This document shows positions 35,138-43,625 of a stretch of DNA of 64,000 bases, piece after piece. The translations under genes were made by a program, and so were the position numbers. The notes beneath the pieces were generated by a model that was not told where the DNA came from, did not search any database, and was given only the letters and a program-made list of their open reading frames with translations. Origin of the DNA: Rhodococcus sp. ARC_M5 (lineage in GTDB: Bacteria > Actinomycetota > Actinomycetes > Mycobacteriales > Mycobacteriaceae); assembly GCF_022810405.1 (NCBI RefSeq), contig NZ_JALGQE010000005.1:62001-126000 (forward strand), written 5' to 3'. The stretch's first letter is position 1. Each line of letters starts with the position of its first letter.

Positions 35138-36540
35138 CGGTCCGTCTCCTCGTCCGACTCCTGCGAATCCTCGCTGCCATCCGGCGAATTCTCGTGCAGT
35201 CTGATTCTCAGCTCACTCGGTACGTGCCGGTCCACCTCGAGGACCTCGACTTCCAGCGACGGACGCGGCGGTACCTCTTCCATCAGGTCGGCCCCGAACA
35301 CCGCGAGGTCGATACGCACCGTGTCTCCGACCTCGGGCAGATTCCCGCCCTCTGCGATGAGCAGGCCGGCGAGCGTCTCGTAATCGCCTCTCGGCAAGAG
35401 CATGTCGCGACCGATGGTGCGTTCGACCTCGTCGACGTGGACGTCGCCGTCCATGAGCCACACTCCGTCTTCCTGATCCTCGACGCCGGCAATGTCCTCG
35501 TCGTGTTCGTCGGTGATCTCACCGACCAGTTCCTCCGCGAGGTCCTCGATGGTGAGCACGCCCGCGAATCCGCCGTATTCGTCGATGACGCACGCCAACT
35601 CGTTCTTGGTGCTGGACAACAACTCCAGGGCATCCTCGAGCGGCATGAGTTCGGGTACGATCAGCGGTTCTCGCATGATCTCGGTGACCGAACGAGTGTC
35701 GTCGGGGGCGGCGGCCAACACCTCGGCGAGCTGCACCACACCGATCGGCTCCTCACGATCGCCGATCACCGGGTACCGCGTATGCGCACGCACCATCCGC
35801 GCCCGCATCTCGCCGATGGCAGTGGCGGGGGTGACCGCGTCCACCCGACTGCGCGGGATCATGGCGTGCTCGACGTCGCGCTCCGGGAAGTCCAGGATGC
35901 GGTCGAGCAGCAACGACAGATCCTCGGTGAGATCCCCGCTCGCCCTGGAGTCCTCGATGATGCTCTCGAGATCCTTGGCGGTGGCACTGCTGTCCACGTC
36001 GTGTACCGGTTCGACGCGCAGTAGCCGCAGCATCGCGTTGGAGGACTTGTCGAAGAAGGTGATCAGCCAACCGAAGGCGGCCAGATAGATCAGCGTCGAC
36101 CGGGCAAGGCGTCGGGACAGCGGATCGGGGTTGGCGATGGCGAGGTTCTTCGGATACAGCTCGCCGAAGATCATCTGCACGACGGTCGCGAGCACCAGAG
36201 CGCCCACCGTGCCGATCGAAATACCCACCGCTATGGGAACTCCGGCGCTGCTCAACAGTTCGCCCAGCGACTCGCCGATGAACGGCTCGGCCACGTAACC
36301 GACCATCAGACCGGTGACCGTGATGCCCAGCTGCGCGCCCGACAGCATGAACGAGGTGCGCTTGGTGACCTTCAAGGCTCGCTCGGCAGACGCGTCGCCC
36401 TTCTCCGCTCCGGTTCGCAGCGTCGCCCGGTCGACGGACATGTACGCGAATTCCTGGGCGACGAAGTATCCGTTGGCCGCGATGATCGCGGCGGTGAGCA
36501 CGAAGCCGAGGAGCAGGGAGAGAACTGCGGTGATCACCAT
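35134..36540 (-). CDS. CNNM/CBS/CorC_HlyC membrane protein (hemolysin-C-like), first of a pair
   Basis: A 468-residue protein. The DUF21/CNNM membrane domain (about 1-195) has LSGAQLGITVTGLMVGYVAEP. A CBS pair (about 215-345) contains IPRSRVDAVTP and CVIDEYGGFAGVLTIEDLAEELVGEI. The C-terminal CorC_HlyC domain (about 355-450) has GVWLMDGDVHVDEVERTIG. The tail is highly acidic. Family members export or sense Mg2+; older annotations as hemolysin are misleading. It matches mycobacterial Rv1842c in size and pairing. Start and stop are well defined, with a four-base overlap to the next gene. Confidence 0.9.
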   Translation of the reverse strand: MVITAVLSLLLGFVLTAAIIAANGYFVAQEFAYMSVDRATLRTGAEKGDASAERALKVTKRTSFMLSGAQLGITVTGLMVGYVAEPFIGESLGELLSSAGVPIAVGISIGTVGALVLATVVQMIFGELYPKNLAIANPDPLSRRLARSTLIYLAAFGWLITFFDKSSNAMLRLLRVEPVHDVDSSATAKDLESIIEDSRASGDLTEDLSLLLDRILDFPERDVEHAMIPRSRVDAVTPATAIGEMRARMVRAHTRYPVIGDREEPIGVVQLAEVLAAAPDDTRSVTEIMREPLIVPELMPLEDALELLSSTKNELACVIDEYGGFAGVLTIEDLAEELVGEITDEHDEDIAGVEDQEDGVWLMDGDVHVDEVERTIGRDMLLPRGDYETLAGLLIAEGGNLPEVGDTVRIDLAVFGADLMEEVPPRPSLEVEVLEVDRHVPSELRIRLHENSPDGSEDSQESDEETDR

Positions 36541-36729
36541 GCGATCACTCGTAGGCGGACGGACCGATCAGTGTCCTCGGATGCAGCAGCGACCGCGGAT
36601 GGCTGTGGGGGGTGGATGGAGTGCACAGCGCGCTCGACGCCTCCGATGCGAGAGAATGCGAATTGACTGAAATGTCGCAATACTACCGAGTGCCAATGCG
36701 CAATTCCGATGTCGAGCAGCAATGCGTGC

Positions 36730-37296
36730 TCAGAACAGAGTCGGAACCACGTCTTCCGACGTCTCCCGTGGCGCAGCGGCCGCCTTCCTGGTGGGCCCCG
36801 AATCCGCAGCTGTCGGTGCAGGTGCCGTGTCTGTGGGTGCAGATACGGCCGGTGACACCGCACCACCCGCGGCCACGGCTCGCGCGGCCTCTCCGGCCAA
36901 CGCATCGGCCGCCTCGTTGAAGTGATTGCCCACGTGACCTCGGACCCACCGGAACCGGACCGGACCCTCGCGATCGGTGATAGCTCGCTCGATGCTCTGC
37001 ACCAACTCCAAGTTGCGCACCGGAGTACCGCTCGCGGTTTTCCACCCCTTGCGCTTCCACCCTGCGAGCCATTCGGACGCGCATTTGATGGCGTACTGCG
37101 AATCGGACTCGATCAACAGCGGCTCTGGCCCGGGGTGCGCCGATACCGCCTCGAGCAGGGCTCTGAGCTCGGCGACCTGGTTCGTGCCCGAGGGCTCACC
37201 GCCGGAGTTGCTCGGCCCTGTGTGGTTGACCCACGCCCACCCGATTGCTCCGCCGGGGTTACGCAGACACGAGCCGTCCGTACTCACGATGATCAC
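36730..37296 (-). CDS. rnhA: Ribonuclease HI with a low-complexity C-terminal tail
   Basis: A 188-residue protein whose first 140 residues are RNase HI: Asp in VSTDGSCLRNPGGAIGWAW, Glu in NQVAELRALLEAV, Asp in LIESDSQYAIKC, the basic handle WKRKGWKTASGTPVRN, and the last Asp in NEAADALAGEAA. It removes RNA from RNA-DNA hybrids. The tail from about 145 is an Ala/Pro/Thr-rich extension of no known function. The start is set at GTG 37296, three codons before a second GTG (37287) that would also give a complete fold. Unlike M. tuberculosis Rv2228c it is not fused to a CobC phosphatase. Confidence 0.88.
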   Translation of the reverse strand: MIIVSTDGSCLRNPGGAIGWAWVNHTGPSNSGGEPSGTNQVAELRALLEAVSAHPGPEPLLIESDSQYAIKCASEWLAGWKRKGWKTASGTPVRNLELVQSIERAITDREGPVRFRWVRGHVGNHFNEAADALAGEAARAVAAGGAVSPAVSAPTDTAPAPTAADSGPTRKAAAAPRETSEDVVPTLF

Positions 37297-37478
37297 GGTC
37301 CCAGACCCTACGTCGGGGCACCGACAAACTCGGGGTGACTCGCGCACGAACAGCGAAGCGACTTGCCGGACGGTACCGAGGCCACCGGCGTCGGCCACGG
37401 AGGCTCGTCGAAGGTGTCGAATATCGGTCTGTCAGGCACACTCGGTCTACCGGCCCCGATCGTCAGGAGGTGGCACCG

Positions 37479-38426
37479 ATGACCGGCACCACCGACCCCC
37501 GTGCCGCAGCTCCGGACGGGATCGCACGCCACGTCACGTCGCAGCAGCGAATGGACGTGCGGATGTCGGTATCGCCCCTGCGCCGAGGCCGCGGCGACCC
37601 CACCTACGAGTCGACCGCCGACGGCGCGGTCTGGCGCACGTCGAGAATGAGCTCGGGTCCGGTGACGTACCGCTTGATGCAGGCCTCGAGAACCAGCGTG
37701 CAGGCCCGAGCGTGGGGTCCCGGCGCACCCGAACTGCTGGACGCGGTGCCCGCCCTGCTCGGCCTGGACGACGACGCCTCGACGTTCGCGCCGGAGCACC
37801 CGATTCTCCAGGAAGCCCACCGGCAGTTGCCGCACCTGCGGCTGGGTAGAACGGGTCTGGTGCTCGAGGCCCTGATTCCGGCGATCATCGAGCAACGCGT
37901 GCACGGCATCTCGGCCTTCGGATCGTGGCGATACCTGGTGAGCAAGTTCGGCGAGAAGGCACCGGGACCGACGCCGAAGCCGATGTTCGTCTTTCCCACA
38001 CCCGACGTGTGGCGTCGCATCCCGTCGTGGGAGTACCACCGCGCCAACGTCGACCCGGCCCGGTCCAAGACCATCGTCCGCGCCGCGCAGGCGGCCGGAC
38101 GCCTCGAGGAGGCGTCGACGATGACGTCCGAGGATGCAGCGCGCAGGCTGCAGGCGATTCCAGGTGTGGGCGGCTGGACGGCGGCCGAGACCGCGCAGCG
38201 CGCTCTCGGCGATCCCGACGCCTTGTCGGTGGGCGACTATCACCTGGCGTCCGTCGTGGGGTGGTCGCTGCTGGGCCGACCCATCGACGACGCGGAGATG
38301 GTCGAGTACCTGCAGCCCTTGGCACCGCACAGACATCGCGCGATTCGTCTGCTCTACCTGAGCGGGAAAGCAACCAAACCCAAGTTCGGTCCTCGAACGG
38401 CACTGGTGGATCACACGTGGCATTGA
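37479..38426 (+). CDS. DNA-3-methyladenine glycosylase II-like (AlkA/HhH-GPD) enzyme
   Basis: A 315-residue protein with a C-terminal HhH-GPD fold. It has the helix-hairpin-helix IPGVGGWTAAETAQRALG followed by the catalytic Asp in SVGDYHLASVVGW, preceded by LIPAIIEQRVHGISAFGSWR. The N-terminal half resembles the AlkA N-domain. It excises alkylated bases to start base excision repair. The ATG at 37479 has a perfect AGGAGG (37465-37470) eight bases upstream. No iron-sulfur Cys motif is seen. The aldo/keto reductase follows after about 50 bases. Confidence 0.87.
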   Translation: MTGTTDPRAAAPDGIARHVTSQQRMDVRMSVSPLRRGRGDPTYESTADGAVWRTSRMSSGPVTYRLMQASRTSVQARAWGPGAPELLDAVPALLGLDDDASTFAPEHPILQEAHRQLPHLRLGRTGLVLEALIPAIIEQRVHGISAFGSWRYLVSKFGEKAPGPTPKPMFVFPTPDVWRRIPSWEYHRANVDPARSKTIVRAAQAAGRLEEASTMTSEDAARRLQAIPGVGGWTAAETAQRALGDPDALSVGDYHLASVVGWSLLGRPIDDAEMVEYLQPLAPHRHRAIRLLYLSGKATKPKFGPRTALVDHTWH

Positions 38427-38477
38427 TCCCTCGCCGCTCGTACAATCGAGTTGTTCGCCAACGTAAGGGGTTTGTCC

Positions 38478-39422
38478 GTGGTTGCCATCGGTAGTTCCGA
38501 TCTGAACATCTTTCCGCTCGCTCTCGGCGGGAACACTTTCGGCTGGACCAGCAACGAGGCTGCATCCTTCGAGATTCTCGACGCCTTCACCGCGGGCGGA
38601 GGCAACTTCGTCGACACCGCAGACTCGTACTCGGCCTTCGCCGACGGCAACTCGGGCGGCGAGTCCGAGACGATCATCGGCAACTGGACCCGAGCCCGTG
38701 GCAACCGGGACAACGTCGTCATCGCCACCAAGGTCAGCCAGCATCCCGAGTTCCGCGGACTGGCCCCGAGCAACATCCGAGCCGCCGCCGACGCGTCGCT
38801 CTCCCGGCTGCAGACCGACCACATCGACGTCTACTACGCGCACTACGACGACGAGAAGACTCCGCTGGTGGAGTCGCTCGCCGCGTTCGACGAGCTGGTC
38901 CGAGCAGGCAAGGTTCGGCACGTCGCCATCTCGAACTACACCCCGGCGCGGGTGCGTGAGTGGCTCGAGCTGGCGAAAGCGAACGGGTTCGCTGCTCCGA
39001 TCGCGCTGCAGCCGCACTACAACCTGGTCGCGCGCCGCGATTACGAGGGCGAACTGCAGAATCTGGCCGTGGAGAACGGCCTCGGAGTGTTTCCGTACTT
39101 CTCCCTCGCCGCCGGGTTCCTGACGGGCAAGTACCGCACCCGCGAGGACTTGGCCGGCAAGCAACGGGAACGCCTGACCACGGGGTACTTCTCCGACGCC
39201 GGTCTCGAGGTGGTGCAGGGTCTGCGCGAGATCGCCGAATCGCGATCGGCGGAAGTGTCGAGCGTGGCCCTGGCCTGGCTGCTGGCGCGCCCCGGCGTCA
39301 CAGCCCCGATTGCGAGCGCGAGTACGATCTCCCAGCTACCGGCCCTGCTCGACGCACCGGCATTGGCTTTGACCGGCCAGGAAGTGGAGAAGCTGACCGT
39401 ACTGTCCGACGCCGTGGCGTAG
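38478..39422 (+). CDS. Aldo/keto reductase
   Basis: A 314-residue TIM-barrel NADPH-dependent oxidoreductase with the catalytic set Asp/Tyr in NFVDTADSYS, Lys in VVIATKVSQH and His in VYYAHYDDE. The cofactor end is RPGVTAPIASASTISQL. The start is put at GTG 38478 with AAGGGG (38465-38470) upstream; a TTG at 38472 is an alternative. The substrate is unknown, with general carbonyl reduction expected. Confidence 0.9.
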   Translation: MVAIGSSDLNIFPLALGGNTFGWTSNEAASFEILDAFTAGGGNFVDTADSYSAFADGNSGGESETIIGNWTRARGNRDNVVIATKVSQHPEFRGLAPSNIRAAADASLSRLQTDHIDVYYAHYDDEKTPLVESLAAFDELVRAGKVRHVAISNYTPARVREWLELAKANGFAAPIALQPHYNLVARRDYEGELQNLAVENGLGVFPYFSLAAGFLTGKYRTREDLAGKQRERLTTGYFSDAGLEVVQGLREIAESRSAEVSSVALAWLLARPGVTAPIASASTISQLPALLDAPALALTGQEVEKLTVLSDAVA

Positions 39423-39483
39423 AACACGAAAGTTGTAGACAGCAACTGGGAACAGAACGAGTGCCCCGGTTGCTGATCCTCGG

Positions 39484-40749
39484 GTGGCCCAAGCACCGAA
39501 CACGTCAACAGCCGAGAACGCCGTAGCCGAAGCACCGGTACCGATCACGTCCCCCGAGCCGACGTCCAGGGAACGCCTGCGGGTGATTCTCGTGCTCGGC
39601 GCGCTGATCGCCCTCGGTCCGCTGACCATCGACATGTACCTGCCGGCGCTTCCCGCCATCGCCGACGACCTGAACACCCCGTCGTCGGCCGTGCAGCTCA
39701 CCCTCGCGGGCACATTGATCGGGCTCGCCCTCGGCCAACTCGTGATCGGCCCCCTGTCCGACATCGTCGGTCGCCGCCTCCCCCTGATCGTCGGCACGGG
39801 AGTGCACATCCTGGCGTCCGTCGCCTGCATCGTGGCTCCCAACATCGCCGTTCTCGGAGGCCTACGCGTCGTGCAGGGTCTCGGTGCTGCCGCTGCTGCC
39901 GTGGTCGCGATGGCCATCGTGCGAGACCTGTTCAGCGGCCGCGCGGCGGCAACCGTCCTGTCCCGGCTCATGCTCGTCATGGGCGTCGCACCCGTGCTGG
40001 CTCCCTCGCTCGGCGGTGCCGTGCTGTTGGTCGGATCGTGGCGTCTCGTCTTCGCGGCGCTGGCGATCATGGGCGTCGCTCTGATGACACTGGCCATCGT
40101 GTCGCTGCGCGAGACTCTGCCGCCCGAGCGTCGCCGTGCACGCGGGGTCATGCCGGTGCTGCGCACCTACCGCTCGCTGCTGCGCGACGCTCAGTTCGTG
40201 GTGCTCGTTCTCGTCGCCGCACTGGCGATGTCCTCGTTGTTCGCGTACATCGCCGGGTCGTCGTTCGTCCTGCAGGAGGAGTTCGGCCTCGACGAGCAGC
40301 AGTTCGCGATCGTCTTCGCCGCCGGTGCGATCTCGCTCATCGGCGCATCGCAACTCAATGTCCTGCTGCTCGGGCGCTTCGCTCCCGTGCAGATCGTGTT
40401 GGCGGCGCTGTCGTTCGCCGTGCTGTCGGGTGGGGTCATGGCTGTGCTGGCGATCGCCGGGATCGGCGGCATGGCCGGCTTCGTGGTTCCGCTGTGGTTC
40501 GTGCTCGGTGCCGTCGGATTCGTGATGCCCAACGCCCCGGCGCTCGCGCTGTCCCGGCACGGTGAAGCGGCGGGCGGTGCCGCAGCACTGCTCGGAGCGG
40601 CCCAGTTCGGACTCGGTGCCATCGTCGCCCCGATCGTCGGCGCACTCGGGAACGACGCGGTAGCCGTGTCCACGACGATGGTCGTGACCTCCGCCGCCGC
40701 TTTGCTTGCTCTCGGCGTCATCACCACGCGCTCGTCGTCCCGTCGATGA
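39484..40749 (+). CDS. MFS drug exporter of the Bcr/CflA family
   Basis: The 421-residue protein has 12 predicted membrane helices beginning after a polar N-terminus (residues 1-30). The DHA1 motif is IDMYLPALPAIADDL at the end of helix 1, and the MFS motif A variant is GPLSDIVGRRLPL between helices 2 and 3. Bcr/CflA proteins export bicyclomycin, chloramphenicol-type drugs or peptides by proton antiport. Translation starts at GTG 39484. A short DUF309 gene follows with a 37-base gap. Confidence 0.9.
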   Translation: MAQAPNTSTAENAVAEAPVPITSPEPTSRERLRVILVLGALIALGPLTIDMYLPALPAIADDLNTPSSAVQLTLAGTLIGLALGQLVIGPLSDIVGRRLPLIVGTGVHILASVACIVAPNIAVLGGLRVVQGLGAAAAAVVAMAIVRDLFSGRAAATVLSRLMLVMGVAPVLAPSLGGAVLLVGSWRLVFAALAIMGVALMTLAIVSLRETLPPERRRARGVMPVLRTYRSLLRDAQFVVLVLVAALAMSSLFAYIAGSSFVLQEEFGLDEQQFAIVFAAGAISLIGASQLNVLLLGRFAPVQIVLAALSFAVLSGGVMAVLAIAGIGGMAGFVVPLWFVLGAVGFVMPNAPALALSRHGEAAGGAAALLGAAQFGLGAIVAPIVGALGNDAVAVSTTMVVTSAAALLALGVITTRSSSRR

Positions 40750-40786
40750 GCTCGCCGCGGGGGCGGCACACACTAGGGTGACGGCC

Positions 40787-41263
40787 ATGGCCGAACGCGA
40801 ACGTGATGCGCAGGGTAAGCCCCTCAACGCACGGCCGCGAGACGGTCTCGGTCGTCCGCTTGCCCGAGGCGGTGCCGGAACCCCGCGGGTGCCCGACGAC
40901 CTACGGCTCCCACCTGCCGCAGCTATCGTCGAGGCGCAGAAATTTCTGGACGCGAACATGCCGTTCCATGCGCACGAGGTACTCGAAGGCACGTGGAAGA
41001 GCTGCCCAACCGACGAGCGGCCGTTGTGGCAGGGCCTCGCCCAGCTCGCCGTCGGGTTGACCCATCTGATGCGCGGCAATCGCGTCGGTGCCGGTTCGCT
41101 CCTCCGGCAGGGACACGACCGTCTGATCGGTTTCGAGCCCGACCCTCCCCACGGTCTGGATGTGGCCGGTCTGTTGCGCTGGTCCGAGGGCCTGCTCGAC
41201 GACCTGGAGACCGGAACGTTGCCGATCGCTCCAGGCATACCGGCATTACGCGCCACCGACTGA
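40787..41263 (+). CDS. DUF309 family protein
   Basis: A 158-residue protein whose C-terminal ~100 residues carry the DUF309 signature: KFLDANMPFHAHEVLEGTWKSCPTDERPLWQGLAQLAVGLTHLMRGN, with His and Glu residues in an HxxHEVxE-like helix. The N-terminus is a basic, disordered-looking extension. Family function is unknown. The ATG is at 40787, and a start slightly upstream cannot be excluded. Confidence 0.83.
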   Translation: MAERERDAQGKPLNARPRDGLGRPLARGGAGTPRVPDDLRLPPAAAIVEAQKFLDANMPFHAHEVLEGTWKSCPTDERPLWQGLAQLAVGLTHLMRGNRVGAGSLLRQGHDRLIGFEPDPPHGLDVAGLLRWSEGLLDDLETGTLPIAPGIPALRATD

Positions 41264-41323
41264 ACCGATCCCGACAGGGGCGACCTGACATTCGACGCCC
41301 GGCTCGAGCTAGCCTGATGGAGA

Positions 41324-41342
41324 TTAGGTAAGGCTAGGACAA
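41324..41342 (+). promoter_or_regulatory. IdeR/DtxR iron box
   Basis: TTAGGTAAGGCTAGGACAA agrees with the IdeR consensus TTAGGTWAGSCTAACCTAA at all of the first 13 positions and the last two; only the right half-site core is imperfect. It lies 27 bp upstream of the GTG at 41370, a normal operator position. This predicts induction of the downstream gene in low iron. Confidence 0.72.
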
Positions 41343-41369
41343 TCCGATTCGGAAGTGGGGTTCCTCGGC

Positions 41370-42074
41370 GTGACCGTGTTCGCACCGCTACGACTCGCGC
41401 ACCGCGAGACGATCAGCCCGGCCCAGCTCGGACGCACTCTCTGCACCGAGGTGGCCGAGCAGGTTCCGTACTGGGTCGCCGTCCTGACACCGGCCGAGCG
41501 CCCGTTGCTCACCGAACGGCCCACGTCGTTCGAGCAGACCTCGGTGACATTCGCGGTGCCGACCGGCGTCCACCCGCCCCGCGTCCTGCTGCTTGCAGCT
41601 CTGGGATCGGCCGTGTGTACCTGGCAGAGAAACAACTGTCGCGGATCCTCGGCCGGTGTGCTGGTCGACCTCGATCTCGAGGGCACCGCGGCAGTTCACC
41701 CGGTCCGGCTCCCCGCGGTCCACGCCGACGCACTCACCGGCGCTACCCAGGGCAAGCACCTTCTCGACGACGTCTCGAGCCGACTCGCCTCGGTGCCAAA
41801 CGGTGGCCGCGACTACGCACTGACGCGTAACTACCCAGCTCTGGCTTCGCGCGCGGGAGCGCAGATCATCGTCCGTGACGATGCCCTGGCAGAGCCCAGC
41901 CGCGATCACGCCATCGACATCGCCATCACCGCAGCAGGGTCCGGTGCCGCCCAAGCACACGTGACCTGGGCTGCGAATCTTCAAGGAATCGACGAGCTGA
42001 TCCGGCTCTGGACGGAGGCCGTCCACCGGCTCGCGACGACGACCTCCGCCACTACAGGCTCTTCAGCAGCCTGA
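41370..42074 (+). CDS. Stand-alone C-terminal half of an NRPS condensation/epimerization-type domain, iron-boxed
   Basis: The 234-residue protein matches the second half of condensation/epimerization domains. RVLLLAALGSAV then GVLVDLDLEG corresponds to the lid helix and central strand. LLDDVSSRLASVPNGGRDYALTRNYPAL corresponds to the LRxVPxxGxGYGLLRY segment. HAIDIAITAAGSGAAQAHVTWAAN corresponds to the final strands. The catalytic HHxxxDG of the N-terminal half is absent, and no adenylation or carrier domain is fused. The start is GTG 41370 (GTG 41355 also possible). An IdeR box upstream ties it to iron starvation, hence perhaps to siderophore assembly in trans. Activity is unproven. It overlaps the convergent nfo-like gene by 23 bases. 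Confidence 0.65.
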   Translation: MTVFAPLRLAHRETISPAQLGRTLCTEVAEQVPYWVAVLTPAERPLLTERPTSFEQTSVTFAVPTGVHPPRVLLLAALGSAVCTWQRNNCRGSSAGVLVDLDLEGTAAVHPVRLPAVHADALTGATQGKHLLDDVSSRLASVPNGGRDYALTRNYPALASRAGAQIIVRDDALAEPSRDHAIDIAITAAGSGAAQAHVTWAANLQGIDELIRLWTEAVHRLATTTSATTGSSAA

Positions 42075-42816
42075 CGTCGTCCTCGATCCCCTCGGGCGGA
42101 GTCTCGAGGATCACCGGCGCATCGGCAGCCAGAGCGACGGCGGTCAAAATTTCGGCGTCGATGGTTCCGGTGCCGAGATTCGCGTGCCGGTCCCTGGCCG
42201 AGTCGAACTCGTCGCGCGAGTTGTTCAGGTGCACCAGATCGATGCGTCCGGTGATGGCCTTGATGCGGTCGACCACGTCGACCAGATCCTCGCCCCCGGC
42301 CCACGCATGACAGGTGTCGAGGCAGAAACCGGCACCGAATTCACCGATCGCGTCCCACAACCGGGCGATGTCGTCGAAGTGGCGCGCCATCGCGGAATCT
42401 CCGCCCGCGGTGTTCTCGACGAAGATCGGCACCGCGAAGCCACCCTGCTCGGCCTGCCGCTCGAACAGCTTGCGCCAGTTGTCGATTCCCTTGGCAGTAT
42501 CCTCGCCCTCGCGAACGTGGCCGCCGTGGACCACGAGTCCGATGGCCCCGATCTCGGCGGCAGCGGCAGCCTGCTCGACGACGGCCTTACGTGACGGAAT
42601 CCGAATTCGATTGTTCAAGCTCGCCACATTGAGGACGTAGGACGAGTGCACCACCACGTCGACGTCACCGCTGAGCAGCGCCTCCCCTTGCGGATGCGGC
42701 TCGAGCTTGTTCCACTTCTGCGGATCCGTGAGGAACATCTGGACGAGGTCGACGCCGAGCGCCTCGGCCGTACCGAGAGGGTCGCTGCTGTCGCGGACAT
42801 GTGCTCCGATACGCAT
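42052..42816 (-). CDS. Endonuclease IV / AP-endonuclease family 2 TIM-barrel protein
   Basis: A 254-residue protein starting MRIGAHV, like Nfo enzymes. It has the AP2Ec metal-site residues: His in IGAHV and VVHSSYVLN, VVHGGH, Glu in IFVENTAGG, CLDTCHAWAGG, HLNNSRDEFDSARDRHAN and Glu in ILETPPEG. It would cleave DNA at abasic sites in base excision repair. Size equals M. tuberculosis End (Rv0670). Two ATGs lie three and four codons upstream (42825, 42828), and no clear ribosome-binding site decides between them. It is convergent with the iron-boxed C-domain gene. Confidence 0.88.
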   Translation of the reverse strand: MRIGAHVRDSSDPLGTAEALGVDLVQMFLTDPQKWNKLEPHPQGEALLSGDVDVVVHSSYVLNVASLNNRIRIPSRKAVVEQAAAAAEIGAIGLVVHGGHVREGEDTAKGIDNWRKLFERQAEQGGFAVPIFVENTAGGDSAMARHFDDIARLWDAIGEFGAGFCLDTCHAWAGGEDLVDVVDRIKAITGRIDLVHLNNSRDEFDSARDRHANLGTGTIDAEILTAVALAADAPVILETPPEGIEDDVRLLKSL

Positions 42817-42890
42817 GATGTCCATCATAGGGTGGTGTTCAGGGTCTCCCCTGATAGCGACCGGCGCAGAACGCTGGAACACTGGCACGC

Positions 42891-43625
42891 ATGAGCGACA
42901 TTGCCGCACGCGCGGTCGACGTATCGAAGGTCTACGGTTCAGGGGACACCCAGGTTCACGCACTGTCCGGGGTGAGCGTCGATTTCGCGCGCGGAGAATT
43001 CACCGCCATCATGGGCCCGTCGGGCTCGGGCAAGTCCACACTGATGCACTGCCTGGCCGGCCTGGACACTGCATCCTCGGGAACGGTGACCATCGGCGAC
43101 ACCGAGCTGACAGCGCTCTCCGACAAGGAGATGACCGGATTACGCAGGGACCGAATCGGATTCGTGTTCCAGGCCTTCAATCTGGTGCCGACTCTCACCG
43201 CTCTGGAGAACATCACGCTGCCCCTGGACATCGCCGGCCGCGCACCGGATCAGGCCTGGCTCGACACCGTGGTCGACAAACTCGGCCTGCGCGATCGCCT
43301 CGACCACCGCCCCAGCGAGCTCTCGGGCGGCCAGCAGCAGCGAGTGGCGTGCGCCCGAGCGCTGGCCGGCCGACCCGACATCGTGTTCGGCGACGAGCCG
43401 ACCGGCAACCTGGACTCTCGCTCGTCCGGTGAGGTGCTGTCGATTCTGCGCACTGCCGCAGACGAATTCGACCAGACCGTCGTCATCGTCACCCACGATC
43501 CACGCGCGGCCAGCTACGCCGACCGCGTCGTGTTCCTCGCCGACGGTGCCGTCATCGATCAGCTGAACTCGCCCACGGCCGACGCCGTACTCGAGCGGAT
43601 GAAGAAGCTGGAGACGGCCCGATAA
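42891..43625 (+). CDS. ABC transporter ATPase (MacB/LolD type)
   Basis: A 244-residue ATPase with Walker A GPSGSGKST (about residue 42), Q-loop VFQAFNL, signature LSGGQQQRV, Walker B DIVFGDEPTGNLDS and switch His VTHDPR. The LVPTLTALENITLPL and EPTGNLDS segments mark the MacB/LolD/FtsE branch, which drives mechanotransmission rather than ordinary import. Its stop overlaps the permease ATG by one base (TAATG), so the two form one transporter. Confidence 0.93.
   Translation: MSDIAARAVDVSKVYGSGDTQVHALSGVSVDFARGEFTAIMGPSGSGKSTLMHCLAGLDTASSGTVTIGDTELTALSDKEMTGLRRDRIGFVFQAFNLVPTLTALENITLPLDIAGRAPDQAWLDTVVDKLGLRDRLDHRPSELSGGQQQRVACARALAGRPDIVFGDEPTGNLDSRSSGEVLSILRTAADEFDQTVVIVTHDPRAASYADRVVFLADGAVIDQLNSPTADAVLERMKKLETAR

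Noticed and set aside
35194..36024. Plus-strand open frame opposite the CNNM/CBS gene
   Set aside because: The minus strand encodes clear CNNM, CBS and CorC_HlyC domains; the plus frame has no recognisable protein features.
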